In this document: in pieces, positions 57,315-64,000 of the stretch
Numbering within the stretch: the stretch's first letter is position 1
Layout of the letters: the number at the start of each line of letters is the position of its first letter
Source: Phycisphaerales bacterium
GTDB taxonomy: Bacteria > Planctomycetota > Phycisphaerae > Phycisphaerales > UBA1924
Assembly: GCA_020427395.1 (NCBI GenBank)
Contig: JAGQON010000013.1
Span: forward strand, 1-64,000
Direction of reading: 5' to 3'
DNA: 64,000 bases
The notes under the pieces: generated by a model
Seen by the model: the letters and a program-made list of their open reading frames with translations, nothing else
What the model was told of the DNA's origin: nothing
Database searches by the model: none
Program-made: the position numbers and the translations under genes

Positions 57315-59096
57315 TCAGAGTTCGATCTTGTCGGTACCCATCGAGCCGTGGTCGTCCATGCCGCCTCGGCTGGGCAGGTCCATGCCGCCGCCGAAGTTGC
57401 CCGAGCTGCCGCTCGACGAGCCGCCGGTGTCGCCGCCACCCGATGCGTCGCCCCACTGGGCACGCTTGAGCGAGAGCCCGATCTTGCGGTCGTCGATATC
57501 GACACGCAGGATCTTGACATCGACCTCTTCGTCCACGGACACGACATCCTGCGGGTTCTCGACCTTGTGGTCGGCGAGCTCGGAGATGTGCAGCAGGCCC
57601 TCGAGATCGTCTTCAAGCTCGACGAAGACGCCGAAGTTGGTGATCTTGGTGACCTTGCCACGCACGACCATGCCGGGCTGGTAGGCGCCGGGGATGGCGT
57701 CGACCCAGGGGTCCTCGGTGAGCTGCTTGACGCCAAGCGAGATGCGCTGCTTGTCGCGATCGACATCGAGCACCACGCACTGGACCTCGTCGCCCTTTTT
57801 GTAGAGCTCGTTGGGGTGCGTGACCTTCTTGGTCCACGACATGTCGCTGATGTGCAGCAGCCCGTCGATGCCCGGCTCGATCTCCACGAACGCGCCGTAG
57901 TTGGCGAGGTTGCGGATGGTGCCGGTGATGATCGTCCCGTTGGGGTACTTCTCGCTGACGAGCTCCCAGGGGTTGACCTCGGTCTGCTTCATGCCCAGCG
58001 AGATCTCCTGCTTGTTCTTGTCGATCTCGAGGACAACCACTTCGATCTCGTCGCCGGGGTTGACGATCTCGCTGGGGTGGTTGACGCGCCGGGTCCACGA
58101 CATCTCGGAGATGTGGACCAGACCTTCGATGCCGTCTTCCAGGCGGATGAACGCGCCGTAGGACATGATGTTGACGACCTCGCCCTTGACGCGAGCGCCG
58201 ACGGGGTACTTCGCCTCGATCTCTTCCCAGGGCGATGACTCGGTCTGCTTGAGACCCAGCGCGATCTTCTCCTTGTCGCGGTCGATGTTGAGGACCTTGA
58301 CCTCGACCTTGTCGTCGATGCGGAGAAGCTCGCTCGGGTGGTTGATGCGGCCCCACGACATGTCGGTGATGTGAAGCAGGCCGTCGATGCCGCCCAGGTC
58401 GACAAACGCGCCGAAGTCGGCGATGTTCTTGACCGTGCCGGTGACGACCTGGCCTTCGCTGAGGTTGGCCATGAGGTGCTGCTTGGCCGCCGAGCGCTCA
58501 CGCTCGACGAGCTTGCGACGCGAGATCACGATGTTGCGGCGGTCCGTGTCGATCTTGAGGATCTCTGCGCGGACCTTGCGGCCGATGAACTCGTCGAGGT
58601 TGTGCGGGCGACGGATGTCGACCTGCGACGCGGGCAGGAACACCGGGACGCCGATGTCGACCAGAAGACCACCCTTGATCTTCCGCATGACGGTGCCCTC
58701 GACGATGTCCTCTTCCTTGGTTGTATCAACGATGCGCTGCCAGGCGATCTGACGATCAGCCTTACGCTTGGAGAGCTCGATGAGCCCGTCGTCGCCCTCG
58801 ATCGATTCGAGCAGCACATCGACCTCGTCACCGATCTTCAGGTCGCTCATCGCGGCGAACTCTTCACGCGGGATCAGGCCTTCGCTCTTGAGCCCCACTT
58901 CGACGACGACATCGTCGCCCGCGAAGCCGATGACCTTGCCCTTGATGAGCTTGCCGGGCTTGAGGTCCGCGGCCTGGTCCGACAGGATCGAATCCATGCG
59001 CGTTTCTTCGGCGGCGTTGCCGAAGGCCTCGTCCAGGAGCTGCATCGTCTCGTCGTCAGCGATACCCAGCGACGCGATCAGGTTCTCGTCGATCAT
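57315..59096 (-). CDS. rpsA: 30S ribosomal protein S1
   Basis: S1 binds mRNA at the small ribosomal subunit. The 593-residue protein has six S1 repeats: GKLIKGKVIGFAGDDVVVEV, EGTVMRKIKGGLLVDIG, GTVKNIADFGAFVDLG, GEVVNIMSYGAFIRLEDG, GTIRNLANYGAFVEIEPG and GKVTKITNFGVFVELEDD, the last four followed by HIxxMSW or HISEL. A ~45-residue Gly/Ser-rich C-terminal tail is extra. The start at 59096 follows GGAAGGAAG at ~10 bases. Its terminator is at 57243-57281. Confidence 0.95.
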   Translation of the reverse strand: MIDENLIASLGIADDETMQLLDEAFGNAAEETRMDSILSDQAADLKPGKLIKGKVIGFAGDDVVVEVGLKSEGLIPREEFAAMSDLKIGDEVDVLLESIEGDDGLIELSKRKADRQIAWQRIVDTTKEEDIVEGTVMRKIKGGLLVDIGVPVFLPASQVDIRRPHNLDEFIGRKVRAEILKIDTDRRNIVISRRKLVERERSAAKQHLMANLSEGQVVTGTVKNIADFGAFVDLGGIDGLLHITDMSWGRINHPSELLRIDDKVEVKVLNIDRDKEKIALGLKQTESSPWEEIEAKYPVGARVKGEVVNIMSYGAFIRLEDGIEGLVHISEMSWTRRVNHPSEIVNPGDEIEVVVLEIDKNKQEISLGMKQTEVNPWELVSEKYPNGTIITGTIRNLANYGAFVEIEPGIDGLLHISDMSWTKKVTHPNELYKKGDEVQCVVLDVDRDKQRISLGVKQLTEDPWVDAIPGAYQPGMVVRGKVTKITNFGVFVELEDDLEGLLHISELADHKVENPQDVVSVDEEVDVKILRVDIDDRKIGLSLKRAQWGDASGGGDTGGSSSGSSGNFGGGMDLPSRGGMDDHGSMGTDKIEL

Positions 59097-59635
59097 GCGT
59101 TGTTCTTCCTTCCATACGCTCTCGCGTATTCCAAGGGCGCTCCCGCGCTCGGGCTCGGCCATGCCCGTCGCGTGTGCCCTCGAACCGGTGCCCGAAGATC
59201 GGGCGTAGCGGCTGCGCCCGGGTGGGCGCGGTTGAGGTTCATCGATCGCCGCGGTCTGGACCATCCAGACCAGGCGGCTCGGCCGATCCCGCACATCAGC
59301 ACGGGAAAAGAAGCGTAGTACGGAACCCTGCTTCAGAAAAGCAGGAAACCAAAGGATTTACCCTTCCCTGACGATTGTTGCCCCCCGATCTCGCCCCGAG
59401 GGAAAAAATATGCCGATAGGGAAGCATGGCAATTACTTTCCGTTTCTATCCAAGTTGGGCTTGAACCGACCTGCTGGATACGATTCACCCCTGCACTCGG
59501 CTTTATTGGGAAGCCGAGCGCCCGCCCCTGTGCAGCAGAGCGGGCGACCCCCGGGGCCCCTGCGGGTCCCAGAATGGGTTGTATGTGCTGCAATCTCACA
59601 GGCGGGATCCCCCGCCCATGAAACGGGTGCAACGC
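59097..59635. other. Divergent intergenic region rpsA / glutamate dehydrogenase
   Basis: This ~540-bp gap carries the leaders of rpsA (minus) and the dehydrogenase (plus). Visible structures are a 7-bp hairpin CCTGCTT/AAGCAGG at 59327-59345, a CGCCCGC/GCGGGCG hairpin at 59521-59548 and a short GGCGGG/CCCGCC hairpin near 59602-59617. I see no convincing gene or known riboswitch. Confidence 0.5.
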
Positions 59636-60958
59636 ATGAGTGCAACAGCCACCGCGACCGAACTCCCCCGCGGAGCGGTCACCGAAGAACTCGGATTCCC
59701 GAACGATCCGAACAACCTGTACCTGCAGACCGTCAACACCATGCTTGACGCCGCGGAGCTGATCAACCTCAAGCACCGCACCCGCATCATCCTTGCCCAG
59801 CCCAAGAACGAATACATGGTCCACTTCCCCGTGAAGATGGACGACGGGCACCACAAGCTCTTCAAGGGCTACCGCATCCAGCACAACAACGCGGCGGGCC
59901 CCTACAAGGGCGGCTTCCGCTTCCACCACGATGTCCACCTCGACGATGTCAAGTCGCTCGCCTTCCTTATGACCATGAAGTGTGCGGTCGTCCGCATCCC
60001 CTTCGGCGGCGGCAAGGGCGGCGTCAAGGTCAACCCGCGTGAGCTCTCCGAGGGCGAGCTGCAACGCGTGACCCGTCGCTACTGCAGCGCCATCATGGAC
60101 ATGATCGGCCCGGATGTCGATATCCCCGCACCCGATGTCGGCACCAACGCCCAGATCATGGCCTGGTTCGCCGATACCTACATGATGTCCTCCAAGCACG
60201 AGCACCACGACGCCCTCCGCGTCGTCACCGGCAAGCCCGTCGAGTACGGCGGGTCGGCCGGGCGTGAGAAGGCCACCGGGCAGGGCGTCGCCGACACCAT
60301 GGCCGAGATGCTCCCCGGCATCGGCATCCCGCTGCAGGGCATGAAGATCTCGCTGCTGGGCTTCGGCAACGTGAACGGCTGGGGCGGACAGATCCTGCAG
60401 GACATGGGCGCCAAGATCGTCGCCGTCGGTGACCACACCGGCTTCATCCGCAACGACAACGGCATCGACTGTAAGGACCTCTACGCCTACAACATGAAGA
60501 CCGGCGGCATCGGCGGCTACAGCAAGGCCGATGTCATCAACGAGGAAGAGTTCTACCGCACCCCGGTCGATGTCTTCATCCCCGGTGCGCTCGAGCAGAT
60601 GATCAAGGAGAAGCAGGCCGACTGGCTGGACTGCAAGGTCATGGTCGAGGCTGCCAACGCCCCGTGTGACCCCTCCGGCGACCGTCGCGCCACCGAGAAG
60701 GGCATCGAGGTCATCCCCGCCATCCTCGCCAACGCGGGCGGCGTGACCGTGTCCTACTTCGAGTGGGTCCAGAACAAGAACGCCGTCACCTGGTCGGCCG
60801 AGCAGGTCGACCGCGAGCTCAACCGCCACATGGTCGTGGCCGCTCAGCGCGTCATGGAGCGTCGCAACGAGCTCAAGTGCTCGCTGCGTGAGGCCGCCTT
60901 CGCCTCGGCCCTCGACCACATCGGCAGCATCTACCGCGTCCGCGGCATCTTCCCGTAA
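59636..60958 (+). CDS. gdhA: Glu/Leu/Phe/Val dehydrogenase family protein
   Basis: This ~440-residue enzyme would deaminate glutamate (or a branched amino acid) with NAD(P). It has the catalytic lysine in RIPFGGGKGGVKVNP, KGGFRFHHDVHLDDVKSLAFLMTMKCAV, GPDVDIPAPDVGTN and the Rossmann GFGNVNGWGGQIL, plus ANAGGVTVSYFEWVQN near the end. The pattern is of the GDH branch. Several starts are possible: I took ATG 59636; ATG 59618 would add six residues. A strong terminator follows 42 bases after the stop. Confidence 0.93.
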   Translation: MSATATATELPRGAVTEELGFPNDPNNLYLQTVNTMLDAAELINLKHRTRIILAQPKNEYMVHFPVKMDDGHHKLFKGYRIQHNNAAGPYKGGFRFHHDVHLDDVKSLAFLMTMKCAVVRIPFGGGKGGVKVNPRELSEGELQRVTRRYCSAIMDMIGPDVDIPAPDVGTNAQIMAWFADTYMMSSKHEHHDALRVVTGKPVEYGGSAGREKATGQGVADTMAEMLPGIGIPLQGMKISLLGFGNVNGWGGQILQDMGAKIVAVGDHTGFIRNDNGIDCKDLYAYNMKTGGIGGYSKADVINEEEFYRTPVDVFIPGALEQMIKEKQADWLDCKVMVEAANAPCDPSGDRRATEKGIEVIPAILANAGGVTVSYFEWVQNKNAVTWSAEQVDRELNRHMVVAAQRVMERRNELKCSLREAAFASALDHIGSIYRVRGIFP

Positions 60959-60960
60959 AG

Positions 60961-60982
60961 CTCGACTCAAACTCGACTCAAA
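60961..60982. repeat. Two tandem copies of an 11-bp repeat
   Basis: CTCGACTCAAA occurs twice in direct tandem just after the dehydrogenase stop codon. Short, probably a slippage duplication. Confidence 0.5.
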
Positions 60983-60999
60983 AATGCAACTATACAAAC

Positions 61000-61032
61000 A
61001 AGAACACCACAATTTTGTGGATGTTCTTTTTT
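61000..61032 (+). terminator. Rho-independent terminator of the dehydrogenase gene
   Basis: Stem AAGAACACCACAA / TTGTGGATGTTCTT with one bulged base and a two-base loop, followed by TTTTTT. It lies about 40 bases downstream of the stop. Confidence 0.9.
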
Positions 61033-61055
61033 GCCCGTTGTTCGGCAATCATCGA

Positions 61056-61082
61056 TTGACAGGGGGGGGATGGCGGTATTGT
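61056..61082 (+). promoter_or_regulatory. Possible sigma-70 promoter of the AT-rich island
   Basis: A perfect TTGACA (61056-61061) and TATTGT (61077-61082) are 15 bases apart, shorter than usual. If used, transcription would begin at about the ATG at 61089, making a leaderless mRNA; no ribosome site precedes that ATG. Confidence 0.35.
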
Positions 61083-61088
61083 GTATTC

Positions 61089-61793
61089 ATGAATAAATAC
61101 GCATGTTTATTGACAATAACTGTCTTGGTCTGCAAATCCGCATTTGGACAAACTCCAATTAACCGTCCAGTGCATTTATTTGCCCACTGCTGGCCAGAGC
61201 ACATGAGCCAGCTTCCTTCGCTTGATGATGCAAGTTGCGTGCACTTAGGCACAGCAGCGAATGTGCTCATCATGACGCCGATCACAACAAGTACTACTGA
61301 GAGTCAGTTCGAAACGGATATCGAAGGCGAATGCGGCACATGGGCCTGTGGCCAAGCACCCCCAGTAACCATAGGACTTTGTGGACATGGACACACTTCA
61401 CAATTTTGCTGGAGTGTCAATGGATCTCTGGAAATTGAAGCCAAGTGGGCCCTATTGGCCCGCTTAGGTGCTGTAGTCGACTTCGGCGGAGAACTTTCCA
61501 ACTGTACCGACACAACATACAATGCCGGCTCCCAACAAACCATCGATCATTGTATGGAAAAGACTTGCATCGTTGAAGAAACGACCACTATAAGAAGAAT
61601 CACAGGCACTCAGTATGCAGAGGTCGCTGAGTTCGACTGCACATTCAATAACGGAATGGTCCTCACTGTGGGTACTACCTGCGGGGAATACGCATCAGGG
61701 ACCGCCGAAACAAGTCGCGAGGTGCGAGGGCGAGTCCGCTATTCTCTTCCACGCCCCATCGAAAACTGTCACCCATGCGGCGAAGAGTGCTGA
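61089..61793 (+). CDS. Exported Cys-rich protein, unknown function
   Basis: This 234-residue protein has a signal peptide (about 1-20, LLTITVLVCKSAFG) and roughly fifteen cysteines spread through the mature part, including GECGTWACGQ, GLCGHGHTSQFCW, EKTCIVEE and the ending ENCHPCGEEC. This suggests a disulfide-stabilised extracellular protein. It is clearly less GC-rich than its neighbours, with many AAT, ATA and AGA codons. No family recognised. It is followed 27 bases later by another exported unknown. Confidence 0.7.
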   Translation: MNKYACLLTITVLVCKSAFGQTPINRPVHLFAHCWPEHMSQLPSLDDASCVHLGTAANVLIMTPITTSTTESQFETDIEGECGTWACGQAPPVTIGLCGHGHTSQFCWSVNGSLEIEAKWALLARLGAVVDFGGELSNCTDTTYNAGSQQTIDHCMEKTCIVEETTTIRRITGTQYAEVAEFDCTFNNGMVLTVGTTCGEYASGTAETSREVRGRVRYSLPRPIENCHPCGEEC

Positions 61794-61820
61794 TGCGCTT
61801 TGATAACTGAGGAGATACCC

Positions 61821-62921
61821 ATGAATATTGCCGTAATCGTAACTTCCCTTTTGACAATGCTCCCCGCGATGAATCACTCACAGCCTGATGACGTTGTCTC
61901 TATCGACAATGATCAAGTTGAAACCACTGATAATGTCTCAAGCACCCTACTGACAAAGGCTCGGCACCTAAAGACCACAATCAAACCTGGCTATGGCGAG
62001 TTCTATCGAAGATCGGCCTGGGCATCATTAGACGAAAACCAACCTGCAACCGCACTAAGCACTCTCGAAGAACTCTCCCAAAGCTACGAGACGCTCTTCG
62101 ATCAATGGGACTCATACCGAATAGCTGGGCGTATTTACTCCTCGATGGAGAACCATGAGCAAGCGGCCGCAAAGCTCTCCCTCGCAGAGGATATTGCGAC
62201 AGCGACACCCAGTCTCGTTTCGTCACACCCACGAGTGTTTACAGAAATTATGCAGCAACAATCCGCAGCATTTGCCATGGTTGGATCGCATGCAAGCGCA
62301 GCTGAATGCGCGGAGAGGCTGAGAGACCACTCGAACTCCCGAATCGCATCAGACCACAAGCTCTTAGCCGCCCAAACGGCTTGTATATACTGGCTCGCCG
62401 AAGCCAACAAAGACAAGTACATCGATGCATGGGATAGACAAATCGAACTTTTCCCTTCTTCAGTTGCTGGCAATCAAGGAATCTGGATACAACTTGAACA
62501 CGCCAGCAACTTGGCCTCTTTGGGCGAGAGTCTCACTGAGACCTTAGAGAGCCTATTCGCGAACTCCAATCTTGAAGAACACAGCAACTACATCGAGATA
62601 GGCAAGTCACTCACGGACGCCTGGCTCTCGAGCACTGAGGATCCCCAAATTGCTTCGGATCACGCTTTTAGTGTGATGACGCAAACATGGAATACCGTCT
62701 TAGCAAAGCACGATGATTGGCTGAGCTTGGTGAATGATGATGCCCCAAAACAAGCGGCGATAAATAGACAAGTCAAAACTTTTCTCCAGTGGTACGCAGC
62801 CATGTCTTATGAACGAGGAGACCTGACAACATTGGAGTCGCTTGGCGCAAGTTACGGCGAAAAGTTTGGATACGAAGATGGTGAGGCTGAAAACATGCTG
62901 CGACTAAGCGCAAACCCGTAA
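61821..62921 (+). CDS. Exported helical-repeat protein, unknown function
   Basis: This 366-residue protein has a short hydrophobic N-terminus (IAVIVTSLLTMLPAM), probably a signal peptide, then an all-helical body with TPR-like spacing (ARHLKTTIKPGYGEFYRRSAW; ALSTLEELSQSYETLFDQWD; AAAKLSLAEDIATATPSLV). It shares the lower-GC composition of the gene at 61089. GGAG precedes ATG 61821. The two may form an exported pair. A terminator-like hairpin follows. Confidence 0.7.
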   Translation: MNIAVIVTSLLTMLPAMNHSQPDDVVSIDNDQVETTDNVSSTLLTKARHLKTTIKPGYGEFYRRSAWASLDENQPATALSTLEELSQSYETLFDQWDSYRIAGRIYSSMENHEQAAAKLSLAEDIATATPSLVSSHPRVFTEIMQQQSAAFAMVGSHASAAECAERLRDHSNSRIASDHKLLAAQTACIYWLAEANKDKYIDAWDRQIELFPSSVAGNQGIWIQLEHASNLASLGESLTETLESLFANSNLEEHSNYIEIGKSLTDAWLSSTEDPQIASDHAFSVMTQTWNTVLAKHDDWLSLVNDDAPKQAAINRQVKTFLQWYAAMSYERGDLTTLESLGASYGEKFGYEDGEAENMLRLSANP

Positions 62922-62945
62922 TGTTTCTCTTGGATTCTGAACCCT

Positions 62946-62973
62946 AACCGCTTGCTATCTGCAGGCGGTTTTT
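62946..62973 (+). terminator. Probable terminator at the end of the AT-rich island
   Basis: Stem AACCGC / GCGGTT with a 13-base loop, followed by TTTTT. It lies between convergent genes. Confidence 0.65.
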
Positions 62974-62986
62974 CATCAACCAGCAC

Positions 62987-64000
62987 TCATCCCTCGCGCC
63001 CGCTCGGGTCCTTGTATCGCCGCAGCAACTCGACGATGCGGGGCTGCTCGCGATTGATCCGCAGCGACTGGCGCATCGCCTCGGCCGCGTTCTCACGCGC
63101 CGCCCCGTCGGTCTTGGACGACCAGAGGTACTGGTTGAGCTCGCACACCGCGATGCCGTTGTAGGCCGGGTAGTGCTCCGGATCGAGCTTGGCGGACTCA
63201 CTGAACGCGACCAGCGATTCGTCGTAGCGTTTGAGACGGAACAGGCCCGAGCCGAGGCGCTCATACGCGATCGCGCTGGGCTCGATGCGGACTAGTTGAT
63301 CCAGGGCCCCCACCATCTCCGCGTAGCGCTGGAGCTGGTTGAGCGACTCGGCCATGTTGAGCAGCAGCCCGGGCGTGGGCGCTTCCATCATCTCGGCCGC
63401 CTGCTGATACTCAACCACCGCTTCTTCGTGGCGATCGAGGGCGGCATAGAGCGTGCCCAGGTGCATCCGGGCACGACCGCTGGGCGGCTCGCTCCGCACC
63501 GCGCGCTGACCATAGGGCAGGGCCTGCTCGGCACGCCCCAGCTCCAGCAGCACGATCGAGATGCCGAGGTTCGCATCGAACGAGCTCGGGCGGATCGACA
63601 ACGCACGCAGGTACGCGCGATTCGATTCCTCCAGCGAGCCAAGCTTGTGAAGCACCTGGGCGTGGCGGTACTGGGCGAGGTAGTTGCGCGGCTCGTTGCG
63701 GACGGCGTTGGCGTACTCGCGCTCCGCACGCTCGTACTGGGCCAGCTCCATATAAATGTCGCCCGACTCGAGGTACGCCAGCGTGAACTGCGGGTTGAAC
63801 GCGATCGCCCGCTCCAGCTCACGCAGGGCCGCCTGCAGGTCGCCCGACGCGTGCAGCTGCACGGCCTGGGCGTAGCTCGCCTCCTCGCGCGACTTGGGCT
63901 TGGCGATCGGGGTGCTCACATCCTCGACCCGGATCTCGGGCTCGGGGGCATCGACCGGGTTGGCCCGCTCGTCGACCACGCGCATGCCCGAGTCGGTCTC
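62987..64000 (-). CDS. TPR-repeat protein (5' end outside window)
   Basis: The frame stays open to the window edge, so the start is outside; the in-frame ATG at 63985 may not be the real start. About seven tetratricopeptide units are visible, e.g. AAL-RELERAIAFNPQFTLAYLESGDIY, AERE-YANAVRNEPRNYLAQYRHAQ, SLVAFSESAKLDPEHYPAYNGIA. TPR proteins mediate protein contacts; no other domain is seen in this part. Convergent with the AT-rich island. Confidence 0.85.
   Translation of the reverse strand, partial: ETDSGMRVVDERANPVDAPEPEIRVEDVSTPIAKPKSREEASYAQAVQLHASGDLQAALRELERAIAFNPQFTLAYLESGDIYMELAQYERAEREYANAVRNEPRNYLAQYRHAQVLHKLGSLEESNRAYLRALSIRPSSFDANLGISIVLLELGRAEQALPYGQRAVRSEPPSGRARMHLGTLYAALDRHEEAVVEYQQAAEMMEAPTPGLLLNMAESLNQLQRYAEMVGALDQLVRIEPSAIAYERLGSGLFRLKRYDESLVAFSESAKLDPEHYPAYNGIAVCELNQYLWSSKTDGAARENAAEAMRQSLRINREQPRIVELLRRYKDPSGREG

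Overview
The window looks like chromosome from a high-GC planctomycete, most likely class Phycisphaerae. This is inferred from gene style, since no rRNA is present. The signs are: a secreted lamin-tail-domain protein ending in a dockerin-like FFDVS/FLSxY duplication with terminal Gly-Cys-Pro; a second one ending in a PAPGALALLGLGGLMGARRRR-type sorting tail; a pseudopilin with the FADGHV motif; an ECF sigma factor overlapping a membrane Ser/Thr kinase; a PurL with fused PurS-like domains; and many SD-led GTG/TTG starts.

Region by region. (1) 1-8606: respiratory nitrogen block, with the C-terminus of NosD, then nosF-nosY-nosL, a lipoprotein, a fused ccsBA cytochrome c synthase, and nrfH-nrfA. 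(2) 8748-14324: Cys-rich secreted protein, HlyD-type adaptor, MacB/LolD-type ATPase, two FtsX-like permeases and a Cys-containing lipoprotein, apparently one export module. (3) 14392-17839: overlapping HTH/membrane gene pair divergent from the sigma/kinase pair. (4) 17987-25964: surface proteins, a pseudopilin, a YVTN-like propeller protein, a DUF4056 lipoprotein, a metallothionein, a Rho-N-like small protein and a DUF502 membrane protein. (5) 26157-34517: galE, a convergent type IV pilus/type II secretion operon (pilT, pilC/gspF, PilV-like, giant PilX-like, GspJ-like), and rnhA. (6) 34575-49425: mostly housekeeping (purL, HDOD-GGDEF-REC regulator, NtrC-type regulator, ruvC, ribE, purH, HNH nuclease, GNAT, pterin dehydratase, gluQ-type synthetase, DUF192 lipoprotein). 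(7) 49601-60958: PP2C phosphatase convergent with gyrA-STAS-TrkA_C, a secreted unknown, rpsA and a glutamate-type dehydrogenase. (8) 61089-62921: visibly AT-richer two-gene island of exported unknowns, then a partial TPR protein.

Functionally, block 1 pairs maturation of N2O reductase with nitrite ammonification. Its NrfA carries an ordinary CxxCH at the heme-1 position, so it should not need a dedicated CxxCK lyase, which fits the single CcsBA. The strongest oddities are a compositionally distinct, apparently inserted segment of about 100 residues inside PurL, the PurS-PurS-PurL fusion, a paired-hairpin REP-like element upstream of ruvC, and the AT-rich island. No tRNA, rRNA, CRISPR array, transposase or prophage was seen.
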